A stretch of 64,000 bases of DNA. It comes from Actibacterium lipolyticum. GTDB taxonomy: Bacteria; Pseudomonadota; Alphaproteobacteria; Rhodobacterales; Rhodobacteraceae. A program made the position numbers and the translations under genes. Positions 34,289-43,859 of this stretch are shown here, piece after piece. The notes under the pieces are model-generated. The model was given only the letters and a program-made list of their open reading frames with translations, was not told where the DNA came from and made no database searches. The stretch spans positions 992,001-1,056,000 of the forward strand of contig NZ_FXYE01000002.1 of the NCBI RefSeq assembly GCF_900184935.1, in the 5' to 3' direction. Positions within the stretch are counted from its first letter, which is position 1. The number at the start of each line of letters is the position of its first letter.

Positions 34289-34962
34289 AGATCGGCCCCC
34301 GCAAGCTGCACCCGCCGGTCTTTGATACGCAAAACACGTGCAGCGACTTGCGCTTTTGCCGCGCGGATCAAGTTCAGATCGTGGGTCGCAATCAGAATGG
34401 TTTTGCCCATCTTGTTCAGCTCAACAAGCAACTGCAAAATCCGCAATGACATGTCCCAGTCCACGTTCCCGGTCGGTTCATCCGCTATAATCACATCTGG
34501 CGACATGATGACCGCGCGCGCCAGCGCGGCACGCTGACGTTCACCGCCCGACAGTTCGGGCGGAAGGGAGTGCGCCTGCTTCGCCAGACCGACCCAGCCA
34601 AGCAAATCGGCCAGGTTTTGTTCCTCTTCCGCGGGGTCTTTGCCCGCTACGACAAGCGGCAACATCACGTTTTCAGCAAGAGATAGGTGATCAAGGAACT
34701 GGCAATCTTGGTGGACCACCCCGATGCGCCGACGTATCCGCGCAACTTCGTCCCTGCTCATGTTGCGAACATCTTGTTCAAAAAGGCGTACATGCCCCGC
34801 GCTTGGCATCAGATCGCCATAGCACAACTTAAGAAGCGTCGTTTTGCCAGCACCCGATGGGCCGGTCAGAAAATGGAACGAACCATGCGCCAAACGCAGC
34901 GTGATATCCGACAAAAGTTCGCCGCCGCCGTAGCTATGGGCCACCTTGTCTAGCTCAATCAC
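34285..34962 (-). CDS. ftsE: Cell division ATP-binding protein FtsE
   Basis: A 225-residue ABC ATPase. Walker A is GPSGAGKTT at 34-42, the signature is LSGGERQRAALARA, and Walker B is VIIADEPTGNVD. VVHQDCQFLDHLSLAENV is the Q-loop region typical of FtsE. It drives FtsX at the divisome. The start is GTG at 34962 behind GGAGAGGCAT; the overlapping ATG leads straight into a stop. Divergent from the zinc-ribbon gene. Confidence 0.95.
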   Translation of the reverse strand: MIELDKVAHSYGGGELLSDITLRLAHGSFHFLTGPSGAGKTTLLKLCYGDLMPSAGHVRLFEQDVRNMSRDEVARIRRRIGVVHQDCQFLDHLSLAENVMLPLVVAGKDPAEEEQNLADLLGWVGLAKQAHSLPPELSGGERQRAALARAVIMSPDVIIADEPTGNVDWDMSLRILQLLVELNKMGKTILIATHDLNLIRAAKAQVAARVLRIKDRRVQLAGADL

Positions 34963-35122
34963 ATGCCTCTCCGCTCTTTGTTGACAGTGTTGTGCCCGAC
35001 ACAGCCAGCGGATTCAATTGGTCAAGGACGCAAACCCTTTGAATTTCCTGCGATACTGATACAACATGACGTTAACAGAGGCAGGGAGCAGCGTGAAAAG
35101 CGCTTGGTGGACAAGGTACAAG

Positions 35123-35935
35123 ATGCGACTGGTTTGCCCGAATTGCGACGCAACGTATGAAGTTGATGACAGCGTCATCCCCGAAAATGGGCGCGATGTT
35201 CAGTGCTCTAACTGTGGGCACACGTGGTTTCAACACGCAGCTGATAGCGAAGAAACGGGCGACACTGCCCAAGCCATTGCCGCGAATGATGACGAAAATC
35301 CAACGCCGGCTGACGATACCACCGGTCTGGAAGACGATCTTGCCGCCCCACCCCCACATGAGCCGAAAAAACAGGAACTGGACGATTCCGTTCTGGATGT
35401 TCTGCGCGAAGAGGCCGAACGTGAGACCAAGGCACGCATCGATGAAGCACAGCCAGAACCGTTGGAAAGCCAGCCAGATTTAGGCCTTGAAACATCAATC
35501 GCCGCCGCCGCGATCGACGCCAAAGATCGCATGGACCGGATGCGGAGTGGTGTCTCTCTCGAAGATGAAGAAATTGACGGCCCGCGCCGCGACCTTCTGC
35601 CGGACATCGAAGAAATCAACTCTACGCTGCGCGCGTCCAGTGATCTGACGACTGACGACGACACCTATGAAGACGAAGATACCGACGCGGCCGAAAAAGA
35701 AGCGCAAGCCAACAGCAATTTCGGCACCGGCTTTAGCCTGATGATCCTGCTTGGTATGTTGGTTGTCGCCGTTTACCTGCTGGCACCGCTGATTTCTGAA
35801 ACCGTGCCTGCGGCTGAACCTTATCTGGCCAAGTATGTCAGCGCGCTTGATAACCTACGTATTGTCATGAACGCCAAATTCGCCGCCTTGGCCGAGCAGG
35901 TCACCGTGTTCCTGACATCGCTTACCGCTGAATAA
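35123..35935 (+). CDS. Zinc-ribbon domain membrane protein
   Basis: A 270-residue protein. Residues 1-37 form an MJ0042-type zinc ribbon with Cys5, Cys8, Cys28 and Cys31 (RLVCPNCDATYEVDD, then VQCSNCGHTWFQ). A long acidic, low-complexity linker follows, then one membrane helix at about 203-225 (FSLMILLGMLVVAVYLLAPLI) and a short periplasmic tail. The family is common in Rhodobacterales next to ftsE. The role is unknown; a regulator or envelope scaffold is possible. The ATG at 35123 follows AAGG and starts the ribbon exactly. It meets the TIGR02302 gene end to end. Confidence 0.82.
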   Translation: MRLVCPNCDATYEVDDSVIPENGRDVQCSNCGHTWFQHAADSEETGDTAQAIAANDDENPTPADDTTGLEDDLAAPPPHEPKKQELDDSVLDVLREEAERETKARIDEAQPEPLESQPDLGLETSIAAAAIDAKDRMDRMRSGVSLEDEEIDGPRRDLLPDIEEINSTLRASSDLTTDDDTYEDEDTDAAEKEAQANSNFGTGFSLMILLGMLVVAVYLLAPLISETVPAAEPYLAKYVSALDNLRIVMNAKFAALAEQVTVFLTSLTAE

Positions 35936-38482
35936 TCAGAACCTGTCCAGAAGCCGTTTCAAATAGTCACGCTCGGCTTCGGGGCGGGTTTGATCGAACG
36001 AGCGGCGACGGATTTCATCCATCAGTTCGCGCGCGCGGCCCAAAGACCCATCGCCCAAGCTTAGCTCGCCGCCTTCGGTCGGATTGCTGGACGATCCGCT
36101 TTCCCGACCAAGCGGGTCAGTGGCCGAACTTGCGGGTGCTTGGCCCATTGCTTCGCCCTGCTGGCCCTGTTGCTGCTGCTGGGCCAAGGCCTCGCCCAAG
36201 CTGCGCATGCCTTCGCGCAACGCTTCCATCGCTTGGGACTGGTTATCCAACGCACCGGCAAGGTCATCTTGGCGCAACGCGCCCTCGGCCCGGTCCATCG
36301 CGCGGCCAGCGCGGTCAAGCGCGTCGCGGGCAGCCTCCCCTTCTTCGCCACCGACGCCGGGAAGGTTCCCCTCTTGTCGGCGTAATTCATTGCGCAGCGC
36401 CCGCTGGCGGTCTGCTAGACTTTGCCCCGGATCGCCGCCTTGGCCATCTTGGGGTTCGCCATTCTGGCCCTGGCCTTGCTGACCTTCGCCGGTTTCCCCG
36501 CCCTCTTGTTCGCCGTCAGGGCCTTGGCCTTGGCCGTTTTGCCCGGGTTGGCCATTGGGGTTGAACTGTTCCTGCAGATCACGAAACGCTTCGTCCGAAA
36601 GGCCCTGCTGTTCGCGCAGTGTTTGCCCCAAACCGTCAAGCGCCTGCTGGCCCGGACTTTGAGACCCGTTCTGGCCCTGCGTGACCCGCATGTTTTCCAT
36701 CATCTGGCTTAGCTGATCCAACAGCTGCTGAGCCTCGGCCATCCGGCCCTGCTCCATCAGTTCTTGTATCCGGTCCAACAGATCTTGCAGCTGATCGCCG
36801 GTTATTTCCTGTGACTGCTGATTTTCCGAAAGCTGCTGTTGCTGCCCGTCTTGCTGCTGTTGTTCTGCAAGTTGACGGATGTAGTCATCCATCGCATCGC
36901 GAAGTTCCTGCATCAGATCGGCAATTTCATCTTCGTTCACGCCATTGCGCATTGCTTCGGACAGCCGATCTTGGGCGCGGCGCAGACGTTCCAGCGCGTC
37001 GGCAAGGTTTCCGTCTTCGATTTTAAGCGCGATATCCCACAACACCTGCGCGATTTCATCGCGCACCTCGGGCGACAGGACATCGTTCGCCTCTAGCTGG
37101 CGCAACGCTGTGCGCAGTTGAAGATAGGTAGAGCCATCCCGGAAAATGTCATCGGGGCGATAGCTGACCGCGCGCAAAACCTGCGCAACCCGTCCAGCGT
37201 TCTGGGTGGTCCACAGAAGATCACGCCGCTGTTCAATAATCGCCTTCGCCAGCGTATCAAAGAAACGGCGACCGGGAAGAGAAACGGCCAAAGGCTCTGT
37301 CTGGCCTTCCTGACCTTTGGCATCTTCGACGCTTAGCACCACGTTCACCGGCAGGCCGACCCACGGGTGTTCGGACAGGTTATCGACAAGCACCTCTTCG
37401 ATACTGGCGCGGTTTCCGGTGATCGGCATCGGCAGATCAAGCACCAGCTTTTCGCGAGGCTCGGGATCGGCTGCCAGCCCGAAACGCCGATCAACGCTGG
37501 CCAGATCAAGCGTGATCGTCGCCTTCCCCGCCAACACGCCATAGTCATCAGCAGCGGTGAACGGCAGCTGCATCTCGCCAGAGGCTTTACGCTCCATCGT
37601 GCCGTTGAAGGTCACGACGGGAACCGCATCCGGGCTGATCGCGATGGCCCATTCGCGTCCGCCGGGGCCCGCAATCGCGATGCTGCCCTCTTGATCAACC
37701 TCGAAGTCATGCGCCATTTCCTGCGCAGGGGCGGAGCCCGCCGAAACGGTTTCCGTCACGGTCAAACTGCCCACTTCGCCATAAAGGCGCAGGGTCACGC
37801 GGCTGCCCTGTGGCAAGGTCAAATCCCCGGCCGCGATGTCATTCAGGTACAGCGTTGGCTTGCTGGTATATGCGGGCGGTTCGACCCAACCTTCCCACGC
37901 CGGGCCACTTGCCAGCGCCGCACCCGGCCCCGTGGCGATATCGGCCACAGTTGTCACCCGCCACAATGATCCGAAAAGAACCGCAGCCGCAAAAAGCGTA
38001 ACAGCGACATAGCGCAGACCGTAACGGTCACGCGCCGAAACCCGCAGATCAGGGGACACCGCGCGGGCCTGCTGAACCCGTTCGGCCATGCGCCCCAAAT
38101 GCGCCTTCCACACCGCCTCGGACGCGGCATCGCCTGCGCCAATGGCCTGTGTATCGGCAAGGGCTGTGATCGGACGACCGGGAAGGGTTTGATCCAACCG
38201 CTCTAACGCTTCGGCGGCTTTGGGCCAATGAAACGCCCGCCAGCCGGAAACCAACGCCCAGACCGACGCGATCGCGCCAAGCCCAAGGCCAGCCCAAACC
38301 GCCTCAACCGGGAGCTCTTCGTGAAGGCCGAACGCAAGTGCGGCAAGGATCAGAAACAGCACCGTCCACAGTGGCCAGAACGCCCGCGTTGCGCGTTCGG
38401 CGACCATACCCCAGCGCGTAAGACGCAGGGGCCGGGCCAGCGCTTTCAGCGCCATTTCAGGGGTGCGGTTTATATCCGTCAT
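35936..38482 (-). CDS. TIGR02302 family (DUF4175) membrane protein
   Basis: An 848-residue protein. Two N-terminal membrane helices (about 37-52 and 61-81) and a third near 155-172 lead to a large periplasmic region. Residues about 530-720 are rich in Gln, Gly and Asn (runs such as QQQQDGQQQQ and GQNGQGQG) and alternate with long charged helices (ERLRRAQDRLSEAMRNG, AMDRAEGALRQDDLAGALDNQ). The family is restricted to Alphaproteobacteria and has no known function. GGAATGAGGC precedes the ATG. Last gene of the argH - lipoprotein - lysA unit. Confidence 0.87.
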   Translation of the reverse strand: MTDINRTPEMALKALARPLRLTRWGMVAERATRAFWPLWTVLFLILAALAFGLHEELPVEAVWAGLGLGAIASVWALVSGWRAFHWPKAAEALERLDQTLPGRPITALADTQAIGAGDAASEAVWKAHLGRMAERVQQARAVSPDLRVSARDRYGLRYVAVTLFAAAVLFGSLWRVTTVADIATGPGAALASGPAWEGWVEPPAYTSKPTLYLNDIAAGDLTLPQGSRVTLRLYGEVGSLTVTETVSAGSAPAQEMAHDFEVDQEGSIAIAGPGGREWAIAISPDAVPVVTFNGTMERKASGEMQLPFTAADDYGVLAGKATITLDLASVDRRFGLAADPEPREKLVLDLPMPITGNRASIEEVLVDNLSEHPWVGLPVNVVLSVEDAKGQEGQTEPLAVSLPGRRFFDTLAKAIIEQRRDLLWTTQNAGRVAQVLRAVSYRPDDIFRDGSTYLQLRTALRQLEANDVLSPEVRDEIAQVLWDIALKIEDGNLADALERLRRAQDRLSEAMRNGVNEDEIADLMQELRDAMDDYIRQLAEQQQQDGQQQQLSENQQSQEITGDQLQDLLDRIQELMEQGRMAEAQQLLDQLSQMMENMRVTQGQNGSQSPGQQALDGLGQTLREQQGLSDEAFRDLQEQFNPNGQPGQNGQGQGPDGEQEGGETGEGQQGQGQNGEPQDGQGGDPGQSLADRQRALRNELRRQEGNLPGVGGEEGEAARDALDRAGRAMDRAEGALRQDDLAGALDNQSQAMEALREGMRSLGEALAQQQQQGQQGEAMGQAPASSATDPLGRESGSSSNPTEGGELSLGDGSLGRARELMDEIRRRSFDQTRPEAERDYLKRLLDRF

Positions 38483-38517
38483 GCCTCATTCCGGGGCCTG
38501 ACAACGCGACCTGCGCG

Positions 38518-39783
38518 TCAGAGCCATTCCGGAATGGTATCGCGGTTTATGATCTCGTCAAAGGTGGGACGGGCACGGATTACGGCAAATTGATCCTCAT
38601 GCACCAAAACTTCGGGGATCAGGGGCCGTGTGTTGTATTCCGACGACATCACAGCGCCATACGCCCCTGCCGAACGGAACGCGACCAGATCACCGGGGCC
38701 AACCGGGGGCATATCCCTTTGTTTTGCAAAGGTATCACCGGATTCGCAGACCGGGCCGACGATGTCATAGCGCGCCTGTTCGGTGCCTGCTTTGGCTTCG
38801 ATAACCGGAACGATGTCATGGTATGCGCCATACATCGCCGGTCGCACCAAATCGTTCATCGCCGCGTCAAGAATCAGGAAATCGCGGCCTTCGCCCGACT
38901 TCACATAGATCACACCAGACACCAGAATCCCCGCGTTGCCTGCGATCAGGCGGCCGGGTTCGATTTCGATTTCACAATTCAGATGGCCCAACACCTCTTT
39001 CACCATCGCGCCGTATTCGACGGGCAAAGGCGGTGCTTCGTTGGAGCGTTCATAAGGAATGCCAAGCCCGCCGCCCAGATCAAGGCGGCGAATGTTGTGC
39101 CCTTCGGCGCGCAAAGTCTCTGTCAGTTCGGCCACCTTGCGATAGGCCATCGCGAACGGCTCAAGATCGGTCAGCTGGCTGCCGATGTGCACGTCGATCC
39201 CAACGACATCCAAACCCTTCAGGGCGGCGGCTTCGGCGTAAACCTCTTTCGCGCGGGCGATGGGAATGCCGAACTTGTTTTCCGATTTGCCAGTGGCAAT
39301 CTTTTCGTGGGTCTTCGCATCCACATCAGGGTTCACGCGAATGGTCACGGGGGCGATCTTGCCCAAAGACAGCGCAACCTCGTTCAGGGCCAGCATCTCT
39401 GGCTCGCTTTCAAGGTTGAACTGGCGAATGCCACCTTCCAGCGCCGCGCGCATTTCTTCGCGGGTTTTACCCACGCCGGAAAATACGATCTTATCGCCTG
39501 CAAAGCCGGCCGCCTTGGCGCGCGCATATTCACCGCCCGACACCACATCGACGCCCGCGCCCAGCCCAGCGATCAGTTTCAACACCGCTTGGTTCGAATT
39601 CGCCTTCATCGCATAGCAGACAAGGTGATCGACACCTTCAAGTGCTTCGTCGAACAGCTTGAAATGGCGCGTCAGCGTCGCAGTGGAATAGCAATAGAAC
39701 GGAGTCCCCACCGCCTGAGCAATCTGAGGCAGCGGGACATCTTCGGCGTGCAGAACGCCATCGCGATAAAGAAAGTGATCCAT
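38518..39783 (-). CDS. lysA: Diaminopimelate decarboxylase
   Basis: A 421-residue PLP enzyme that makes L-lysine from meso-diaminopimelate. Lys60 in VCYAMKANSN binds PLP. GVGKTREEMRAAL, the HIGSQLTDLEPF box and LDLGGGLGIPY form the barrel. CESGDTFAKQRD supplies the catalytic Cys across the dimer. The start MDHFLYRDGVLHAEDVPLP at 39783 is chosen because it matches the family N-terminus; an ATG ten codons earlier lacks that. It follows the small lipoprotein gene after 47 bases. Confidence 0.96.
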   Translation of the reverse strand: MDHFLYRDGVLHAEDVPLPQIAQAVGTPFYCYSTATLTRHFKLFDEALEGVDHLVCYAMKANSNQAVLKLIAGLGAGVDVVSGGEYARAKAAGFAGDKIVFSGVGKTREEMRAALEGGIRQFNLESEPEMLALNEVALSLGKIAPVTIRVNPDVDAKTHEKIATGKSENKFGIPIARAKEVYAEAAALKGLDVVGIDVHIGSQLTDLEPFAMAYRKVAELTETLRAEGHNIRRLDLGGGLGIPYERSNEAPPLPVEYGAMVKEVLGHLNCEIEIEPGRLIAGNAGILVSGVIYVKSGEGRDFLILDAAMNDLVRPAMYGAYHDIVPVIEAKAGTEQARYDIVGPVCESGDTFAKQRDMPPVGPGDLVAFRSAGAYGAVMSSEYNTRPLIPEVLVHEDQFAVIRARPTFDEIINRDTIPEWL

Positions 39784-39830
39784 GCCCGCGCTCTTAGCAT
39801 AAGCGCGGCACAATGCAATTCAGATCAGGC

Positions 39831-40001
39831 CTAAAGCCCCACGCTGACGGCAACATTCCCTGTCCGCACCCCAACCGAACTGCTTGTCGTGACCCCATTG
39901 CTGCCGATCCCGATGGATGTGTTAAGGGTCGGCTTAACTGGCGGGCCATCGGCACCGCAGGCGGCAAGGGTTAAAACGGCAAACAGGATCGCGGGTTTCA
40001 T
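39831..40001 (-). CDS. Small lipoprotein between argH and lysA
   Basis: A 56-residue lipoprotein. Residues 1-14 are a signal sequence with lipobox LAAC, so Cys15 would be lipidated ([21 protein letters not shown]). The mature part is short and rich in Gly, Ser, Thr and Val, ending NVAVSVGL, like a single beta-strand repeat. The start overlaps the argH stop as ATGA. Small lipoproteins at this place beside lysA are known in Proteobacteria (YifL/LptM-like), but sequence likeness is limited to the signal and the Gly-Pro context. Confidence 0.75.
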   Translation of the reverse strand: MKPAILFAVLTLAACGADGPPVKPTLNTSIGIGSNGVTTSSSVGVRTGNVAVSVGL

Positions 40002-41389
40002 CCAAGAGTTTCCTTCCAGCGGGCAACTTGAGCACGCACCTGATCAGGCGCAGTCCCACCATAGCTCATCCGGCTGGAAACGGAGTTCTGAACCCCCAGA
40101 ACACCGAAAACATCGGCGTTAATCTGCGCATTGACGCCCTGCATGTCTTCCAATGACAGGTCCGGCAAATCGCACCCTTTGCTTTCCGCCAGCGCCACCA
40201 AGGCACCTGTTACGTGGTGGGCATCGCGGAACGGCATATTCAGCGCCCGCACCAACCAGTCAGCCAAATCGGTGGCTGTGGAAAAGCCCGACGCCGCCGC
40301 AGCCTCAAGCGGGCCTTGGTTCGCGTTCATGTCTTTAACCATGCCTTCCATCGCGGCCAGCGCCAGCATCAGGTTATCGGCGGCATCAAAGACTTGTTCT
40401 TTGTCTTCCTGCATGTCCTTGGAATATGCCAGCGGCAGGCCCTTCATCACCATCAGCAACGCAGTGTTCGCACCGAAAATCCGCCCGATCTTGGCGCGGA
40501 TCAGCTCTGCCGCGTCGGGGTTCTTTTTCTGCGGCATGATCGACGATCCGGTCGAGAAACGGTCAGACAGCGTCACAAACCGGAACTGGGCCGAAGACCA
40601 GATCACCAACTCTTCGGCGAACCGGCTAAGGTGCATCGCGGTGATGGAGGCGCAGGACAGAAACTCCAGCGCGAAGTCACGGTCGGCCACAGCGTCCAAC
40701 GAGTTTGCAGTCGGGCGGTCAAAGCCCAGCGCCTCGGCCGTCATGTGACGGTCGATGGGGAAGGACGTACCGGCCAACGCGGCGGAACCTAGCGGGCATT
40801 CGTTCATACGCGCGCGCGCATCGCGGAAACGGGAAAGGTCGCGCCCCAGCATTTCGACATAGGCCATCATATGATGGCCCCATGTTACGGGCTGCGCGGT
40901 TTGCAGGTGGGTAAAGCCGGGCATCACCCAATCGGCGCCTGCTTCGGCCTGTGACAGCAGCGCGCGGATCAGCGCCTCAATCCCTTGCATCGCGGCGTCC
41001 ATCTGATCGCGGACCCACAGTTTGAAGTCGGTCGCGACCTGATCATTCCGGCTGCGCGCGGTGTGCAGACGGCCAGCGGGTTCGCCGATCACCTCTTTCA
41101 GCCGCGCCTCCACATTCATGTGGATGTCTTCCAACGCGGTGGAAAACTGAAACGTTCCGCCCTCTATTTCTGACAAGACCGTGAGCAGCCCTTCCCGGAT
41201 CGCTTCGGCATCGTTAGAGGTAATGATGCCCGTTTGGGCCAGCATCGCCGCGTGGGCGCGGGAACCTTGAATATCTTGCGCTGCAAGCCGTTGGTCGTAC
41301 CCGATCGAGGCGTTGATCGCCTCCATGATTGCGTCCGGTCCGGCGGCGAAGCGTCCGCCCCACATTGCGTTTGAGCTGTCTTTGGTCAT
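39998..41389 (-). CDS. argH: Argininosuccinate lyase
   Basis: A 463-residue member of the fumarase/aspartase superfamily. It splits argininosuccinate to arginine and fumarate. [13 protein letters not shown] at the start, [13 protein letters not shown] and the signature [18 protein letters not shown] are all present. The ATG at 41389 follows AGGGACGATCTC; a longer upstream frame has no family match and would overlap the divergent TlpA gene. First gene of the argH - lipoprotein - lysA - TIGR02302 unit. Confidence 0.97.
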   Translation of the reverse strand: MTKDSSNAMWGGRFAAGPDAIMEAINASIGYDQRLAAQDIQGSRAHAAMLAQTGIITSNDAEAIREGLLTVLSEIEGGTFQFSTALEDIHMNVEARLKEVIGEPAGRLHTARSRNDQVATDFKLWVRDQMDAAMQGIEALIRALLSQAEAGADWVMPGFTHLQTAQPVTWGHHMMAYVEMLGRDLSRFRDARARMNECPLGSAALAGTSFPIDRHMTAEALGFDRPTANSLDAVADRDFALEFLSCASITAMHLSRFAEELVIWSSAQFRFVTLSDRFSTGSSIMPQKKNPDAAELIRAKIGRIFGANTALLMVMKGLPLAYSKDMQEDKEQVFDAADNLMLALAAMEGMVKDMNANQGPLEAAAASGFSTATDLADWLVRALNMPFRDAHHVTGALVALAESKGCDLPDLSLEDMQGVNAQINADVFGVLGVQNSVSSRMSYGGTAPDQVRAQVARWKETLG

Positions 41390-41413
41390 GAGATCGTCCC
41401 TGGAGGGAAATGA

Positions 41414-41977
41414 ATGAGCTGGTTGCGTTTTGTCGTCCTCTACACGGCCCTTGCGCTTGGTGCAAATACCGCCGCCGCAGATGTGGCAATGTTGGAAGGG
41501 TTGCGCGAAGGCACGATCAAGAAGCTGAACTTCCATTCGGAACCCGCGCCGGTGCCCGAAGCCGACCTAGTGGACCTAGAGGAAAACCCGCGCAGCCTGT
41601 CGGAATTTCACGGCAAATACGTCGTGCTGAACTTCTGGGCGACATGGTGCGCGCCCTGCCGCAAGGAAATGCCGGGGCTGGACGCGTTGCAGGCCGAACT
41701 GGGTGGCGAAACGTTTGAGGTTGTCACCGTGGCCGTCGGCCGAAACCCCCTGCCCGCCATTAAAAAGTTCTTTGGCGAAACAGGGGTGGAAAACCTGGTG
41801 GCCCTGCGCGACCCAAAGATGGTGCTTTCCCGTTCGATGGCGGTTCTGGGGCTGCCCGTAACCGTGATCCTGAACCCCGAAGGGCAGGAAATCGCCCGCC
41901 TTCAAGGCGACGCGGAATGGGATAGCGAAAGCGCAAAGGCGATTGTTAAGGCGTTGGTCGCAACTCCTGAACAGTAA
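41414..41977 (+). CDS. TlpA-like thiol:disulfide oxidoreductase
   Basis: A 187-residue exported thioredoxin-fold protein. Residues 1-22 are a signal sequence or anchor. The active site is WCAPC with Cys79 and Cys82 in [17 protein letters not shown] cis-Pro loop follows ([21 protein letters not shown]). Such proteins reduce periplasmic disulfides, often for cytochrome c or oxidase copper sites. GGAGGGAAATGA precedes the ATG. Divergent from argH with 24 bases between starts. Confidence 0.9.
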   Translation: MSWLRFVVLYTALALGANTAAADVAMLEGLREGTIKKLNFHSEPAPVPEADLVDLEENPRSLSEFHGKYVVLNFWATWCAPCRKEMPGLDALQAELGGETFEVVTVAVGRNPLPAIKKFFGETGVENLVALRDPKMVLSRSMAVLGLPVTVILNPEGQEIARLQGDAEWDSESAKAIVKALVATPEQ

Positions 41978-42073
41978 GCGTAACAACACAAACTGTTTTA
42001 GATTGACCCTTTTGAAAACCACTGCGATTTGTTCAGCGCAGTCAAAAAAACCATATTTTAAAAAGGTACTATC

Positions 42074-42436
42074 ATGATTTTCCGCAAACTAGCCGCCGCC
42101 ACCGTTGGGTTCGCTCTGTTCGCTACCGTCGCTTCGGCAGACGATTTCAAGCGGATCAAAACCGAGGTCGGCTTTCGTAAAGCTGTTGTTGACCGCGTGT
42201 TTGGTAACGAAACTGGCAGCGGCACCTACAATGCCAACGGCACTCTCACCGGAAAATTTGGCGGGCAAGAGCTAAGCGGTAAATGGATCTGGACCGCGGG
42301 CCACGTTTGCCGCACCGCCCAATTGGGCGACAAAGATCTTGGCACAGACTGCCAGCGCATCGAATACAAGGGCAAAACCCTTCGCGTGACGCGCGACAAA
42401 GGCGAAGGTAAATCAGTTTTGTACGAACTAAAGTAA
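42074..42436 (+). CDS. Small secreted protein, unknown
   Basis: A 120-residue protein with a clear signal peptide (MIFRKLAAATVGFALFATVASA, cleavage after residue 22). The mature part is beta-rich (GSGTYNANGTLTGKFGGQELSGKWIWTAGHVCRTAQ) with two cysteines that may pair. It resembles small lipocalin-like Rhodobacteraceae proteins, but I cannot name a family. AAGG precedes the ATG. Confidence 0.72.
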   Translation: MIFRKLAAATVGFALFATVASADDFKRIKTEVGFRKAVVDRVFGNETGSGTYNANGTLTGKFGGQELSGKWIWTAGHVCRTAQLGDKDLGTDCQRIEYKGKTLRVTRDKGEGKSVLYELK

Positions 42437-42531
42437 TCTCGCCCCCCTGCTGGCCATTACTTAACGCTACGCAATCTTTGACACGCGGCACCTCTCCCTT
42501 GCTTAATAATATGCGAGGCAAGGGAGGAGCC

Positions 42532-42927
42532 ATGCCCCTAAGCGTGTTATTACCACTGGTCGTGATTGGCATCGCGGGCATCGCGGTGCTGTTGCATCTG
42601 CTTGGCTATTCGCGGCCCGCGACCATTCGTGATGCCATCCATGCCAAACAGCTTTGGCTGCATCACTGGCCCGACGACATCGTCACAGACGCCAAGGTCT
42701 GCGCCGATGGGCGTGCCGCGCTGGTTCAAACGGCGAAGGGCACCGGGCTGGTGTGGAGCTTTGGCGCCGACACCTCGGCAAGATTGCTGACCAACGCCCA
42801 CGCAAAACGGATCAAGCATGGCCTTCGCATCCGCATGCCCGACTTTACCGCCCCTGCTGTCAAACTCCGCCTGCCCGATGCCGAAGCAATCGAGTGGATG
42901 GGAGAGATTGAAAGGACAACTCAATGA
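42532..42927 (+). CDS. Small membrane-anchored protein, unknown
   Basis: A 131-residue protein with one N-terminal membrane helix (PLSVLLPLVVIGIAGIAVLLHLLGY) and a cytoplasmic domain without motifs I know. AGGGAGGAGCC precedes the ATG at 42532, which fixes the start. Its stop overlaps the hydroxylase start as ATGA, so the two are cotranscribed and may work together. Confidence 0.7.
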   Translation: MPLSVLLPLVVIGIAGIAVLLHLLGYSRPATIRDAIHAKQLWLHHWPDDIVTDAKVCADGRAALVQTAKGTGLVWSFGADTSARLLTNAHAKRIKHGLRIRMPDFTAPAVKLRLPDAEAIEWMGEIERTTQ

Positions 42928-43859
42928 CCGATCAGATCACTTTTCCAGATGTCGTTTCATGGGCCGTGCCGCTGTTCATCGCCGCAATTCTGGCAGAGCT
43001 GATGTGGATTCACATCAAGGGCAAGGGCGGGCGGTATGAAACGCGTGATGCGTTGACCTCGCTTATCATGGGGGCGGGGAACGTGGCCTCGGGCATCCTG
43101 TTGGGGTTCATCGCCTATGGGTTCTTTATGGTTCTGTGGGAAATCACGCCGCTGAACCTTGGCACCTCGTGGCTGGTGATCGCGCTGTGCTTTGTGCTGG
43201 ATGATCTGCGCTATTACTGGGTGCATCGGTTTGGGCACCGCATCCGCTGGGTCTGGGCCAGCCATGTGAACCACCATTCCAGCCAGCATTACAACCTGAC
43301 CACCGCGCTGCGCCAGACATGGACCGGCACGTTCACTTTTATGATAATCATCCGCGCGCCGCTGATCCTGTTGGGGTTCCACCCGGCGATGGTGCTTTTC
43401 GTTGGTGGGCTGAACCTGATCTATCAGTTCTGGATCCACACAGAGGCAATCGTGCGCATGCCCAAGTGGTTCGAAGCGGTGATGAACACGCCCAGCCACC
43501 ATCGCGTACACCACGGCCGCAACGCGCGGTATCTGGATGCGAACTATGCCGGGGTGTTCATCATCTGGGACAAGATGTTTGGTACATTCGTGCCTGAACA
43601 GGACGATGAAAAGGTCGATTATGGGCTGGTACAGAACCTTGGCACGTTCAACCCGCTGCGCGTCGCTTTTCACGAATGGATCGGCATTTTCCGCGATATG
43701 GCACAGCCAGGCCTAACCCTGCGCGAACGTTGGATGTATGCCGTCGCCCCTCCGGGCTGGAGCCATGATGGTTCGCGCGACATGTCCGAAGCGATCAAGA
43801 AAAAGCACCTGACCCGCCACCCCGAAGACCGCGGCACACCGGGCTTCGAAAACCTTTAG
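42924..43859 (+). CDS. Fatty acid hydroxylase / sterol desaturase family protein
   Basis: A 311-residue membrane di-iron enzyme. Histidine boxes are HRFGH at 101-105, HVNHH at 114-118 and SHHRVHH at 191-197, the family pattern. Four or more membrane helices surround them. Bacterial members hydroxylate or desaturate lipids such as ornithine lipids, hopanoids or carotenoids; which one is not clear. It overlaps the upstream membrane protein by ATGA and the convergent tag gene by four bases. Confidence 0.88.
   Translation: MTDQITFPDVVSWAVPLFIAAILAELMWIHIKGKGGRYETRDALTSLIMGAGNVASGILLGFIAYGFFMVLWEITPLNLGTSWLVIALCFVLDDLRYYWVHRFGHRIRWVWASHVNHHSSQHYNLTTALRQTWTGTFTFMIIIRAPLILLGFHPAMVLFVGGLNLIYQFWIHTEAIVRMPKWFEAVMNTPSHHRVHHGRNARYLDANYAGVFIIWDKMFGTFVPEQDDEKVDYGLVQNLGTFNPLRVAFHEWIGIFRDMAQPGLTLRERWMYAVAPPGWSHDGSRDMSEAIKKKHLTRHPEDRGTPGFENL

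Noticed and set aside
38590-39834. 414-codon open frame opposite lysA
   Set aside because: Antisense shadow of lysA.
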